A DNA stretch of 51,765 nt from Methylobacterium aquaticum (GCF_001043915.1 NZ_LABX01000048.1:1-51765); one strand, 5' to 3'; shown: positions 8,750 to 19,385, counted from the first letter of the stretch. Numbers and translations are program-made. Notes: generated by a model not told the origin, from the sequence alone.

Positions 8750-9771
8750 TCCGCTACCTCGCCCGCCGCTTCATCACCATGGCGGTCACGCTGCTCATCA
8801 TCTCGGCTGTGGTCTTCGTCATCATCAAGCTGCCGCCGGGCGACTTCCTCACCAACCAGATCGCCGAGCTCCGCTCGCAGGGCGAGGCGGCCTCGGTCGC
8901 CAAGGCGCAGTTCCTGATGCAGCAATACGGCCTCGACCGCCCGGTCTGGGAGCAGTACCTGCGCTGGGTCGGGCTATGGCCCAATCCCGAGGGCGCCTTC
9001 AACGGCCTGATCCAGGGCAATTGGGGCTGGTCGTTCGAGTATGACCGCCCGGTGCGGGAGGTGGTGGGCGACGCGCTCTGGCTGACCCTCGTCGTCAACC
9101 TGGCGGTGGTGATTTTCGTCCATCTGGTGTCGATCCCGATCGCCATCTACTCGGCGACGCGGCAATACTCGATCGGCGACTACGTCGCGACCTTCATCGG
9201 CTATATCGGGCTCGCCACCCCGTCCTTCCTGCTGGCGCTGGTGATGCTGTTCTACGCCAACCGCTGGTTCGAGGTGTCGATCGGCGGGCTCTACGACAGC
9301 GCCTATTCGGGCCTGCCCTGGACCTGGGAGAAGGTGCGCTCGCTGCTCGCCCATCTCGTCGTCCCGACCCTGGTGATCGGGTTGGGCGGCACCGCCGCGA
9401 TGATCCGGCGGATGCGGGCCAACCTCCTCGACGAATTGGGCAAGCAATACGTCGTCACCGCCCGCGCCAAGGGCCTGCCGCCGACCCGGGCGCTTTTGAA
9501 ATATCCGTTCCGGATGTCGCTCAACCCGTTCATCGCCGATATCGGCAACCTCCTGCCCCATCTGGTCTCGGGGTCGGTGCTGGTGTCGCTGGTGCTGAGC
9601 CTGCCCACCGTCGGGCCGATCCTGCTCGCCGCCCTCAAGAGCCAGGACCAGTTCCTGGCCGGGTTCATCCTGATGTTCGTGGCGATGCTCACGGTGATCG
9701 GCATGCTGATCTCCGACCTGCTGCTCGCCTGGCTCGATCCGCGCATCCGCCTCGGAGGGGACGGTCGATGA
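8746..9771 (+). CDS. yejB: Peptide ABC transporter permease (YejB-like)
   Basis: 341-residue integral membrane protein of the BPD_transp_1 family. The N-terminus IRYLARRFITMAVTLLIISAVVF is a membrane segment typical of DppB/YejB-type subunits, followed by a periplasmic loop and four or five further hydrophobic stretches. The EAA-like loop that contacts the ATPase is ARAKGLPPTRALLKYPFR. The start is GTG at 8746, overlapping the binding-protein stop (GTGA), and the end overlaps the next gene by ATGA. It forms the channel with the following permease. Confidence 0.88.
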   Translation: MIRYLARRFITMAVTLLIISAVVFVIIKLPPGDFLTNQIAELRSQGEAASVAKAQFLMQQYGLDRPVWEQYLRWVGLWPNPEGAFNGLIQGNWGWSFEYDRPVREVVGDALWLTLVVNLAVVIFVHLVSIPIAIYSATRQYSIGDYVATFIGYIGLATPSFLLALVMLFYANRWFEVSIGGLYDSAYSGLPWTWEKVRSLLAHLVVPTLVIGLGGTAAMIRRMRANLLDELGKQYVVTARAKGLPPTRALLKYPFRMSLNPFIADIGNLLPHLVSGSVLVSLVLSLPTVGPILLAALKSQDQFLAGFILMFVAMLTVIGMLISDLLLAWLDPRIRLGGDGR

Positions 9772-10934
9772 GTCGGGAACTGCGGGACCGGCCGCACCAT
9801 TTCGTCGACACCGTCCCGTTCGATCCCGGCCGGACCGAGCCGGTCGGAGCGGAAAGCAGCGCCGTCGACCGCGCCTCGTCCTGGCGCCTGACCTGGTGGA
9901 AGTTCCGCAAGCACCGCGTGGCGGTGGCGGCGGGTCTGATCCTGATCGCCTTCTACGCGCTGATCCCCTTCGTCGAGGTGATCGCGCCCTACAACCCGGC
10001 CAAGCGCCACGGTGACTACCTCTACGCCCCGCCGCAATCGATCCACCTGTTTCACGAGGGCCGCTTCGTCGGGCCCTATACTCATCCGTACCACTTCACC
10101 TTCAACATCGAGACCTTCCACCGCGACTACACGGTCGATCGGAGTAGGGTGCAACCTCTGCGCTTCTTCTGCCGCGACGAAGGTTATTCCTTCTGGGGCC
10201 TGATCGATACGGACTGGCACGTCGTCTGCCCGCCGAAGGACGGGACGATGTTCCTGCTCGGCACCGACCGGCTCGGACGGGATCTGCTCTCGCGGATCAT
10301 TTCGGGCACGCGGATCTCGCTCACCGTCGGCCTCGTCGGCATCGCGGTCTCCTTCGCCCTCGGGCTGTTCTTCGGTGGGCTTGCCGGCTATCTCGGCGGC
10401 TGGGTCGACAACGTGATCCAGCGCATGATCGAGATCCTGCGCTCGCTGCCCGAGCTACCGCTCTGGCTCGCCCTCTCGGCGGCCCTGCCGCCGAACTGGA
10501 GCCCGATCCTGGTCTTCTTCGGCATCACGCTGATCCTCGGGCTCCTCGACTGGCCGGGCCTCGCCCGCGCCGTGCGCTCGAAGCTCTTGGCGCTGCGCGA
10601 GGAGGATTACGTCCGCGCCGCCGAGCTGATGGGCGCCTCGAAGAGCCGGATCATCGCCCGGCACCTGATCCCGAACTTCATGAGCCACCTGATCGCGTCG
10701 GCAACGTTGTCGATCCCCTCGATGATCCTCGGCGAGACGGCCCTGTCGTTCTTGGGTCTCGGCCTGCGCCCGCCGGTGACGAGCTGGGGCGTGCTGCTCA
10801 ACGAGGCGCAGAATCTCGCGGCGGTGCAGCTTCATCCCTGGCTGCTGGCGCCGATTCTGCCGGTAGTGATCGTGGTGCTCGCCTTCAACTTCCTCGGCGA
10901 CGGGCTGCGCGATGCGGCCGACCCCTACCATTGA
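9768..10934 (+). CDS. yejE: Peptide ABC transporter permease (YejE-like)
   Basis: 388 residues. After a cytoplasmic N-terminus and a first membrane span (VAVAAGLILIAFYALIPFV, about residues 45-63) there is a long extracytoplasmic segment of about 100 residues, as in YejE/OppC-type subunits. The remaining spans start near LLGTDRLGRDLLSRIISGTR, a strongly conserved block of this subfamily. The EAA loop is RAAELMGASKSRIIARHLIP. Translational coupling by ATGA at 9768 ties it to the partner permease. It is the last gene of the importer operon. Confidence 0.88.
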   Translation: MSRELRDRPHHFVDTVPFDPGRTEPVGAESSAVDRASSWRLTWWKFRKHRVAVAAGLILIAFYALIPFVEVIAPYNPAKRHGDYLYAPPQSIHLFHEGRFVGPYTHPYHFTFNIETFHRDYTVDRSRVQPLRFFCRDEGYSFWGLIDTDWHVVCPPKDGTMFLLGTDRLGRDLLSRIISGTRISLTVGLVGIAVSFALGLFFGGLAGYLGGWVDNVIQRMIEILRSLPELPLWLALSAALPPNWSPILVFFGITLILGLLDWPGLARAVRSKLLALREEDYVRAAELMGASKSRIIARHLIPNFMSHLIASATLSIPSMILGETALSFLGLGLRPPVTSWGVLLNEAQNLAAVQLHPWLLAPILPVVIVVLAFNFLGDGLRDAADPYH

Positions 10935-10941
10935 GAGCGTG

Positions 10942-11424
10942 ATGCGCGAGCGCCCCGCCTCCCGGCTCCTCGTCCTCGACGGGGAGGACCGCCTGCTCCT
11001 GTTCCGCTTCGTCTTCCGCACCGGAGCGCTGGCCGGCGAGGCATACTGGGCGACGCCGGGCGGCGCCGTCGAGCCGGGGGAAAGTTTCGTCGACGCCGCC
11101 ATCCGGGAATTGCGCGAGGAGACCGGGTTGCTCTGCCCGGCGGCGGCCCCGGAGATCGGCGAGCGCACCTTCACGATGCGGCTGGTGGATGGCGAGTGGG
11201 TCCAGGCACGGGAGCGCTTCTTCGCCGTGCGGGCCGAGAGCGATCTCCTCTCGCGCGATGGCTGGACGGCCCACGAGGTCGAGGTCCTGGCCGAGCACCG
11301 CTGGTGGTCGCGGGCTGAGCTGGCGAATCCCGCCTCGCAAATCCAACTGGAGCAAATCTACCCGGAGGATGTCGTGGACCTGTACGACGCGGCGCGGACT
11401 GCCCTGGACGATCCCGCGCCGTAG
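10942..11424 (+). CDS. Nudix hydrolase
   Basis: About 160 residues. The Nudix box GGAVEPGESFVDAAIREL continuing REETGLL matches G-x5-E-x7-R-E-U-x-E-E-x-G-U completely, so the metal-binding catalytic loop looks intact. These enzymes hydrolyse nucleoside diphosphates linked to another group; the substrate cannot be told. The start at 10942 (MRERPASRLLVLD) was preferred because it follows the permease stop by 7 nt with a GAG upstream. An alternative in-frame ATG at 10912 would overlap the permease by 23 nt. Probably read through from the importer operon. Confidence 0.82.
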   Translation: MRERPASRLLVLDGEDRLLLFRFVFRTGALAGEAYWATPGGAVEPGESFVDAAIRELREETGLLCPAAAPEIGERTFTMRLVDGEWVQARERFFAVRAESDLLSRDGWTAHEVEVLAEHRWWSRAELANPASQIQLEQIYPEDVVDLYDAARTALDDPAP

Positions 11425-11454
11425 GAGCCGGGGGACCTGACGGCGTCCGCTGCC

Positions 11455-11556
11455 AAGCAGGTTTCGCCGAAGTGATCACCGGCCCAGCGGCAAAAAACCG
11501 CGATCAAACAAGAACCTAAGCCGACGAAGCGTTGGCCTGCCAACGCACGTCTGCTT
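11455..11556 (+). repeat. 102-bp mobile palindromic repeat, copy B
   Basis: Exactly 102 bp, flanked by CC and AA. More diverged than copies A and C in the 5' half (CCCAGCGG in place of TTCGGCGG, which weakens the first hairpin), but the CGTTGGC-CT-GCCAACG hairpin is intact. It lies in the gap between the Nudix gene and the minus-strand small gene, the only full copy that is clearly intergenic. The minus strand is stop-free through the copy. Confidence 0.9.
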
Positions 11557-11749
11557 AAAGGGTGGCCTCTTCGACGTCGAGAGAGGCCAGTTCGCTGCGT
11601 GCCTGCGAGATCAGGCGGGCATGCTGGAGCTGGAGGGCGCGGCTGTTGGCCCCCAGCCCCGCGGATGAGCGGATCTCCGCGAGGGCCCGCTCGTAGTCCT
11701 GAAGCTGCGCTTCGACGCGCCGGCGGCGCTCTGCGATGCTGTGCGGCAT
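11555..11749 (-). CDS. Small hypothetical protein, predicted helical
   Basis: 64 residues beginning MPHSIAERRRRVEAQLQD. The start at 11749 has AAGGGA about 8 nt upstream; an in-frame ATG at 11785 lacks such a site. The sequence is rich in Arg, Ala, Glu and Leu in a heptad-like pattern and probably forms one or two helices. No known motif. The C-terminal codons touch the end of the 102-bp repeat, so the last residue and stop may derive from it. Function unknown. Confidence 0.5.
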   Translation of the reverse strand: MPHSIAERRRRVEAQLQDYERALAEIRSSAGLGANSRALQLQHARLISQARSELASLDVEEATL

Positions 11750-11911
11750 TCCGGTTTCCCTTGGTTGTGGGGCGGGCCTGCCCATTGGGCATTCCCGCTC
11801 AAGATGCCACGCCAGGCCGCCGGAACGGCCAGGCTTGTACAGCCAAGGTCATGGATGCGGCGAGAATGCGGCACGGCCGCCCCGGATGGGGCTGCCGGCC
11901 GGCGAGACGGT

Positions 11912-12229
11912 TCAGAAACCGCGATAATAGCCGCGCGGGCCGTGACCCCAGCCGCGGTGGTGGCCCCAATGCCGGTGATGACCCCAGTGGCGCGGGCCCC
12001 CGAAGCCATAGCGCGGCCCGAAATGGCGACGGTGGCCGTAATAGCCGTGGCGGGGTCCCCAATGGCGGTGGCGGCCATAGCCGTAGCCGTATTGCGCCCA
12101 GGTGGTCGGGACCGCGGAGATGTCGGGCGCGGCGGCGGTCTCGGTCAGGGGAGCGGCGATCACGCCCTGCGGCATGGCGGCAACGCCGCCCAGGATCAGG
12201 CCAGCGGCCAGCATCACGGTCTTCAGCAC
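11912..12229 (-). CDS. Secreted His/Gly/Tyr-rich small protein
   Basis: 105 residues. A GTG start at 12229 is preceded by AAGGA at good spacing. Residues 1-26 (VLKTVMLAAGLILGGVAAM, then PQGVIAA) form a signal peptide. After a short linker the mature part has repeated units such as YGYGRHRHWGPRHGYYGHRR and HRHWGHHRGWGHGPRGYYRGF-like stretches, with His, Gly, Arg, Tyr and Trp making up most residues. Such sequences can bind metal ions (Ni, Cu, Zn) or be disordered envelope components. No enzymatic motif. Common as short unannotated genes in related bacteria; the role is unproven. Confidence 0.7.
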   Translation of the reverse strand: MLKTVMLAAGLILGGVAAMPQGVIAAPLTETAAAPDISAVPTTWAQYGYGYGRHRHWGPRHGYYGHRRHFGPRYGFGGPRHWGHHRHWGHHRGWGHGPRGYYRGF

Positions 12230-12712
12230 GTCGTCGGTCCTTACTCGTGCGGGCCTCCGGAGGGAGGCGTGGACGGCTGAAACGCGCGGGAGCGGAAAAG
12301 CGTTGCGCGGCTCGCGCCGAACCACCGCCCCAAGCGTTGGTCGATGCTTGACGACACGTTGCCACTGTCGGTTCGCGGCTGTCCCGGCAGGAGATGATCG
12401 ACAGATGCGCGTCACGGACACGGTCCATGCCGGCACGGTGATGGCAGAGCGGAGTCTGGACACCGGGTGGGGCGAACGAACGGTTCGTCAGCCTGGCTAG
12501 GCCGAGCCGGATGGGAGAGATCCGGCCCTTCTCCGGGATGTGCGTTGCGCCGACGTGCCGGTCGCCAAGAGGTCAAGCTCGGCCTCATCCTCGACGTCGG
12601 CGCGAACCGCCGCCGCGCCGTCCTGGACATCCGCGACGCCTCGGCCTCGCTCGCGGCTGGCGCCGGTGTCCGGAAACTCGGCTCCGAGGCAGCGTGAGGT
12701 CGCTCGCGGCTG
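12230..12712. other. Gap without a convincing gene
   Basis: About 480 bases between the His-rich gene start and the DUF1508 gene end. The plus-strand stretch 12560-12697 reads VKLGLILDVGANRRRAVLDI and looks weakly coding, but it has no plausible start or family match and may be a remnant. No tRNA, terminator or strong palindrome seen. The part next to 12230 should hold the promoter of the His-rich gene. Confidence 0.4.
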
Positions 12713-12898
12713 TCAGGCCATCTTGAGCGTCATGTCGACCACCCGCGCGTTGGTCGCCCCCTTCACCAGGGCGATTCCATGCTCGCAATCCTCGCGGCGG
12801 ACATAGCCCTCGCCCGAATCGGCCACCACCTCGCCGTTCTCGGCCCGCAGGCGCCAGCGCCACTCGCCCTTGCCGTCCCGGTAGAGTTCGAAGCGCAT
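12713..12898 (-). CDS. DUF1508 (YegP-like) small protein
   Basis: 61 residues beginning MRFELYRDGKGEWRWRLRA with the typical DUF1508 ending GYVRREDCEHGI...VKGATNARVVD. The family has one or two copies of a small beta-alpha unit (FELYKDKKGEWRWRLKA, then NG..IA.SGEGY); this protein has one. AGGAGG lies 7 nt before the start at 12898; an upstream in-frame start at 12931 has no such site. Molecular function of DUF1508 is not established; some members are stress-associated. Confidence 0.82.
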   Translation of the reverse strand: MRFELYRDGKGEWRWRLRAENGEVVADSGEGYVRREDCEHGIALVKGATNARVVDMTLKMA

Positions 12899-13064
12899 CG
12901 TGGGCCTCCTGCGGTGATGATGTCGCACCACAGATGGGGCACGCAGGGAACGGCGACAACGCCGGCCGGTCCTCGGGTCCGACGGACAAGGCGACCTGGC
13001 CCCGGTTTCCTGAGGGCGATTTCGGCCGGATCCGCGCTGCGTCCGTCCCGATCAGTGCCCGCTG

Positions 13065-13451
13065 TCAGTGCCCGCCATGCGAGCTGCGCACGTCGCGCGG
13101 GGCCGCCAGGATCTCGTTCAAGGAAGTGGCGACGTGCCGCGCCTCCTCGTCGGTGAGGCGGAGCTGGAACGGCGGCAATCCACCGGCCTGGAGCGCCACC
13201 ACCGCCTGACCCTGCTCGTCTGTGCCGACCTCGATCGCCGGGGAGGTCACGTCCAGCATCGCCGCCTCGTCGTCGCCGAGATCGTCCGCCTCGGCCTCGT
13301 CCGGCTCGTGCATGACCGTGAGGAGCTGGCCCACCGCGCGCACGAGGGCGCGGGCCGCGCTCGCATCCATGATGACCGCGGTCGCCTGGTCGTCCTTCTG
13401 GAACGAGAGCTGGATGTTGGAACCTTCGAGGGAAACCGAGATACCCGCCAT
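13065..13451 (-). CDS. Hypothetical protein, 128 residues
   Basis: Starts MAGISVSLEGSNIQLSFQKD at 13451. The sequence alternates beta-like stretches (SVSLEGSNIQLSF, TAVIMDASAARALVRAVGQ) with an acidic middle (EPDEAEADDLGDDEAAM) and ends with a helical segment (LRLTDEEARHVATSLNEIL). No signal peptide or membrane span. It sits convergent to nothing and divergent from the DUF6496-type gene. The family is not one I can name. Codon usage matches its neighbours, which supports it as a real gene. Confidence 0.6.
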   Translation of the reverse strand: MAGISVSLEGSNIQLSFQKDDQATAVIMDASAARALVRAVGQLLTVMHEPDEAEADDLGDDEAAMLDVTSPAIEVGTDEQGQAVVALQAGGLPPFQLRLTDEEARHVATSLNEILAAPRDVRSSHGGH

Positions 13452-13681
13452 GGAGCGTCCGACACTGCGCAATGTCGTCCGTATATGGGAGCAATCTCCC
13501 GGACGCGACAGGGAATTCCACGTATGGCCGGGCTGCGCCATCCGAAACGCCCTCGGCCTCGCCGGCGTTGATCCGCCGAAGACGGGCGCTCGAGCGCCCG
13601 CAGACGCGCGGATGACGCCATGGCCACACGCACAAGACGACGCAGGCGACCACCAAAGCCCAGAAGGGTACGATCGCCCGG

Positions 13682-13960
13682 GTGATGCACGCCTTCAAGG
13701 ACGGCGCCCTGGAGCGGCGCGACGGCGAACCGGTGACCGACCGCCGGCAGGCCCTCGCTATTGCCTTGCGCGAGGCCGGCGCCTCGACGCAGGAAAGCCC
13801 GGCCGACAACCGGGCGAATGTCCGCCGCACCCGGGCCAAGGAGCGCGACACGCGGTCCCATGCGACCCGCGCCGCCCTCTACGACGAGGCCCGGCGCCGG
13901 ACCATCAAGGGCCGCTCGCGCATGACCCGCACCGAACTGGAGCAGGCCCTCAACCGTTGA
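13682..13960 (+). CDS. DUF6496-like small protein, N-terminus disrupted
   Basis: 92 residues as written, from GTG at 13682 (MMHAFKDGALERRDGEPVTD). The pattern VMHAFKDGAL...VTDRRQALAIALREAG matches DUF6496-type proteins, which usually start about 15-20 residues earlier with a Lys/Thr-rich tail. In-frame codons upstream (13616-13681) do read HTHKTTQATTKAQKGTIAR but have no start codon. An ATG at 13620 is out of frame by one base. A one-base indel or a sequence error at 13620-13630 would explain this. Function unknown; possibly nucleic-acid binding because of the many Arg/Lys residues (inference). Confidence 0.6.
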   Translation: MMHAFKDGALERRDGEPVTDRRQALAIALREAGASTQESPADNRANVRRTRAKERDTRSHATRAALYDEARRRTIKGRSRMTRTELEQALNR

Positions 13961-13985
13961 GCGGGCCCCGACCAGGAGCACCCGC

Positions 13986-14192
13986 ATGACCTCCAAGCAG
14001 CCGAAGACCACCACCCCCACCGATGCCGACCTGAAGGGGAATCCCGGCATCGGCACCTCGAAGGGCATGACGATGTCCGGCGGTGATCCCCAGGATCTTG
14101 CCGGGGACAATACCGACGAGGGTGACGTGGGCAACGATGCCACGCCGCAGGGCGGGGTCGACCCGAACCAGCGCGGGCGTACCAACCGCTGA
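13986..14192 (+). CDS. Small hydrophilic protein, probably disordered
   Basis: 68 residues, MTSKQPKTTTPTDADLKGNP onward, rich in Thr, Asp, Gly, Pro and Asn and almost free of large hydrophobic residues. The AGGAG site about 8 nt before the ATG and placement 26 nt after the previous gene suggest co-transcription with the DUF6496-like gene. No domain recognised. The composition is like that of hydrophilin or stress-related disordered proteins, but this is only a resemblance. Confidence 0.55.
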   Translation: MTSKQPKTTTPTDADLKGNPGIGTSKGMTMSGGDPQDLAGDNTDEGDVGNDATPQGGVDPNQRGRTNR

Positions 14193-14414
14193 CGGCAATC
14201 CGTACCGATCCGGCCACCCTGCCTTGTTCCGGACAGAGTGGGTTCCTACATGGGGTTCAGCGGCAACGGGCGGGCGCCGGGCGATTGAGCCACGCATGGG
14301 CTTTCAGGCCTCGCGAACACGAGCCCCCTCCCGAACAATTGGCGCCGTCGCGCCGCGCTGCTCTCACCCTTGAGGGCGGCCCGCTGCGACTTCTAACGAG
14401 ACGAGGACGACCGC

Positions 14415-14627
14415 GTGAATACTGGTACTGTCAAGTGGTTCAACGACCAGAAGGGCTTCGGCTTCATCCAGCCGGATAACGGGGGCAAGGACGTGTTCGT
14501 CCACATCTCCGCGGTGGAGCGGGCTGGCCTGCGCGGCCTCGTCGAGGGCCAGAAGGTCTCCTACGAGCTTCAGGCCGACCGGCGCGACAGCACGAAGATG
14601 TCGGCCGTGAACCTACAGGTCGCCTGA
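14415..14627 (+). CDS. cspA: Cold shock domain protein (CspA family)
   Basis: 70 residues with the complete cold shock fold. RNP1 is KGFGFIQ (about residues 13-19) and RNP2 is VFVHISAVE (about 31-39), preceded by TGTVKWFND. These proteins bind single-stranded RNA and DNA and melt RNA structure. The start is GTG at 14415 with AGACGAGGA upstream. The 222 bases before it (14193-14414) contain no gene and probably form a long 5' leader, as in many cold shock genes. Which paralogue this is, and whether it responds to cold, cannot be told. Confidence 0.93.
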   Translation: MNTGTVKWFNDQKGFGFIQPDNGGKDVFVHISAVERAGLRGLVEGQKVSYELQADRRDSTKMSAVNLQVA

Positions 14628-14656
14628 GGGCGACCGATCGGCCCAGGTTTACGCGG

Positions 14657-14679
14657 CCTTAACGATAATCCCGTTAAGG
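14657..14679. promoter_or_regulatory. 8-bp inverted repeat after the cold shock gene
   Basis: CCTTAACG (14657-14664) and CGTTAAGG (14672-14679) pair perfectly around a 7-nt spacer. It is 30 nt past the csp stop and upstream of the 75-residue gene. There is no T-run, so an intrinsic terminator is less likely than an operator or processing hairpin. Confidence 0.4.
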
Positions 14680-14708
14680 TGGCGGAACCTAGGCCGCAAA
14701 GGAGCGTC

Positions 14709-14786
14709 ATGAGCCTGCGGGCTCATCGCACGCTCCGCCGGCGGCCACAGGGCCGCCTGCCACGCACAGTCGCTCCCTGGCGGAGC
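14709..14786 (+). promoter_or_regulatory. Structured 5' leader of the 75-residue gene
   Basis: Two adjacent hairpins: ATGAGCC-TGCG-GGCTCAT (14709-14726), then an outer GCTCCGCC/GGCGGAGC pair (14732-14739 with 14779-14786) enclosing GGCGGCC-ACAG-GGCCGCC (14740-14757). The structure ends 26 nt before the ATG of the next gene and leaves its purine-rich AGAAGAAAAG site free. It may be a regulatory leader or a small palindromic repeat. Confidence 0.45.
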
Positions 14787-14812
14787 GCCGCAACGATAGA
14801 AGAAAAGACATC

Positions 14813-15040
14813 ATGTTGTTCGAATTCACCCGGCGCGACGGCGCGCCCTCCGTCTTCAACGACGGCACAACCTTTCATGTTGACCAGATCAGCCGTTTCG
14901 GCGAGGGCAAGAGCCCGATCGACGTGAGCCATCTGATCGACAAGAGCTACGGTTACCACTCCTCGCGCGAGCTGCGTTGGCACCTCGCCGAGCGCTTCGG
15001 CCTGACGCCGAACACCGTGGCCGTCCGCGAAGCCCATTAA
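14813..15040 (+). CDS. Hypothetical protein, 75 residues
   Basis: Starts MLFEFTRRDGAPSVFNDGTT with AGAAGAAAAG upstream. Mixed charged sequence, no membrane segment; the C-terminal third RELRWHLAERFGLTPNTVAV resembles a small helical unit. No family recognised. It sits behind a structured leader and is followed by a strong intrinsic terminator at 15079, so it is a single-gene transcription unit or the end of the csp unit. Confidence 0.6.
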   Translation: MLFEFTRRDGAPSVFNDGTTFHVDQISRFGEGKSPIDVSHLIDKSYGYHSSRELRWHLAERFGLTPNTVAVREAH

Positions 15041-15078
15041 CGGCCGCGGGTCACCTCCAGACCGCCGTCACTGTACGA

Positions 15079-15113
15079 GGCGGGCCGCGCGCGAGCGCGG
15101 ACCCGCCTTTGTC
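15079..15113 (+). terminator. Intrinsic terminator between convergent genes
   Basis: GGCGGG-CCGCGC-GCGA-GCGCGG-A-CCCGCC forms a 12-bp stem with one bulged base, followed by TTTGTCGT. It lies 38 nt after the 75-residue gene and 40 nt from the end of the convergent exonuclease gene. Confidence 0.75.
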
Positions 15114-15152
15114 GTGTCTGGAGCCGGGGTGCTGCGATGTTCTGCGGGGCGT

Positions 15153-15998
15153 TCATCCCACCCGCAGCAACTCGGCCAACGCCGCCACATCCCCCGGATT
15201 GTCCGACAAGAGCGCGTCGATCTCGCCGTTGGCCAGGGCCCTGACATGCCGGCAATCGGGCCGGAACCGCGCCCCGGCGCAGGAGCAACGCAGGCGCGGA
15301 CCGCCGCGGCCCTCGACCAGCCGCACGTCGTAGGGCGTGCCGGTGCTGCCACGAACGACGAAATGGAGCAGCGGCGCGCGGGTGCGGCTCGGCGCCACCC
15401 CGCGCAGCGCCCGGGCGGCGATGCCGTCGGGCGCGCGCACGCCCTCCCCGGCCCGCTCGCGGGCAAGGCCCAGGCGTCGCGCGAGGCTGGCGATGTCCGG
15501 CGCGCCGGCCTCCCGCATCACCGCGAGTGCGATCTCCGCGCAGGCATAGGCGTCCTCGCCGGCATCATGGTGGCGAAACGTCACGCCGACGCGGGCGGCC
15601 AGCGACGAGAGCCGGTAGGATCCCTGTCCCTGGCCGCCCTCCCCCGGCCAGTGCCGGCGGGCGAGCTGCACAGTGCAGAGCGAGGTATAGGCCGGTTGCG
15701 GCAATCCGTAAGCCTGAAGCGTCGCGGCCAGCACTCCGACATCGAAGCTGGCATTGTGGGCGAGCACCAGGCTGCCGGCGATCTCCGGAAAGGACGGCGC
15801 CCCCGCCACGTCCCGCGGCCGGATGCCGTGGACCCGGATGTTGCCCGGAGCAAAGCGCATCTCCGCCGGCCGGATCAGCCGTGATTCCCGCCGCACCACC
15901 CGGCCGCCCTCGATCCAGGCGAGGCCGACGGCGCAAGGGCTGTCGCGGCGCTCATTGGCGGTCTCGAAGTCGATCGCGAGGGTGCGGGAGCAGGTCAT
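15153..15998 (-). CDS. DEDDh 3'-5' exonuclease fused to a SWIM zinc finger
   Basis: 281 residues from ATG 15998 (GGGGGAG upstream). The N-terminal domain has all DEDDh exonuclease residues: Asp10 and Glu12 (AIDFETAN), Asp86 (HNASFDVG) and His144/Asp149 (HHDAGEDA), as in the DNA polymerase III epsilon/RNase T group. The C-terminus carries C238-S-C240-x8-C249-R-H251, a perfect SWIM zinc-finger pattern (CxCx8CxH). A linker of about 80 residues separates them. The combination suggests nucleic-acid proofreading or end-trimming with a DNA- or protein-binding finger. It follows ligA and radC on the same strand. An in-frame ATG at 16058 would overlap ligA and was not chosen. Confidence 0.85.
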   Translation of the reverse strand: MTCSRTLAIDFETANERRDSPCAVGLAWIEGGRVVRRESRLIRPAEMRFAPGNIRVHGIRPRDVAGAPSFPEIAGSLVLAHNASFDVGVLAATLQAYGLPQPAYTSLCTVQLARRHWPGEGGQGQGSYRLSSLAARVGVTFRHHDAGEDAYACAEIALAVMREAGAPDIASLARRLGLARERAGEGVRAPDGIAARALRGVAPSRTRAPLLHFVVRGSTGTPYDVRLVEGRGGPRLRCSCAGARFRPDCRHVRALANGEIDALLSDNPGDVAALAELLRVG

Positions 15999-16030
15999 GC
16001 CCGCGCTCTCCCCCGCGAAGGCGCCGAATT

Positions 16031-18604
<2,574 letters not shown>

Positions 18605-18638
18605 TTAACCCGCCTACCCCGCTCGGGAGATGACACGG

Positions 18639-19385
18639 TCAGATCAGCTTCAGCCCCCGGAAGCTCGCATGGCCGTCCCGGCCGACGATGATGTGGTCGT
18701 GCACGACGATCCCGAGAGGGCCGGCCACCGCGATGATGTCGCGGGTCATCTTGATGTCGGCCTGGGACGGGGTCGGATCGCCGGACGGGTGGTTGTGGAC
18801 CAGGATCAGGGCAGTGGCGGAGAGTTCGAGCGCCCGGCGCACCACCTCGCGGGGATAGACCGGGGTATGGTCGACGGTGCCGCGGCCCTGCACCTCGTCG
18901 GCGATCAGGCGGTTGCGCTTGTCGAGAAAGAGCAGCCGGAACTCCTCCCGCTGCGCGAACGCCATGGCGGCCCGGCAATAATCGATCACCGCAGCCCAGG
19001 ACGAGAGCAACGTGCGCTCGGCCACGGCACCCCGGGCCAGCCGCCGCCCCGCCGCCTCCATGATCTTGAGGTCGGTGACGACCGACGGCCCGATGCCGTC
19101 GATCTCCAGAAGCCGCTCGGCGGGGGCGCTGATGACCTCGGCGAAGCTGCCGAAGCGGGCGATCAGCGCCTTGGCGATCGGCTTCACGTCGCGGCGCGGG
19201 ATGGCGCGAAACAGCACCAGTTCGAGGAACTCGTAATCCGGCAGCGTGTCCCCTTGCGCGAAGCGGGCGCGCAGGCGGTCGCGATGGCCGTGGTAATGCG
19301 GCTCATCCGCCTTGCCGTCCTGAACCTTGATTCCGGGCGCGGGCGCGCCGGCCTCCGCGAAACCGGGAGTGGTGCGGCGGACCAT
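18639..19385 (-). CDS. radC: RadC family protein (JAMM/MPN domain)
   Basis: 248 residues. The N-terminal UPF0758 helix-hairpin-helix region ([16 protein letters not shown]) is followed by the MPN+/JAMM metal site [14 protein letters not shown], with the upstream Glu in EEFRLLFLD. The family is named for DNA repair, but a repair function is disputed and its activity is unknown. The start at 19385 is only 11 nt past the map stop, so the two are likely co-transcribed, with ligA 130 nt downstream. Confidence 0.92.
   Translation of the reverse strand: MVRRTTPGFAEAGAPAPGIKVQDGKADEPHYHGHRDRLRARFAQGDTLPDYEFLELVLFRAIPRRDVKPIAKALIARFGSFAEVISAPAERLLEIDGIGPSVVTDLKIMEAAGRRLARGAVAERTLLSSWAAVIDYCRAAMAFAQREEFRLLFLDKRNRLIADEVQGRGTVDHTPVYPREVVRRALELSATALILVHNHPSGDPTPSQADIKMTRDIIAVAGPLGIVVHDHIIVGRDGHASFRGLKLI

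Noticed and set aside
12467..12697. 76-codon plus-strand frame as a gene
   Set aside because: Partly coding-like (VKLGLILDVG region) but without a good start or a family; noted only as a possible remnant.
14657..14679. CtrA-type box (TTAA...TTAA)
   Set aside because: The spacing between the two TTAA units is 11 nt, not the 7 nt of CtrA sites; better explained as an inverted repeat.
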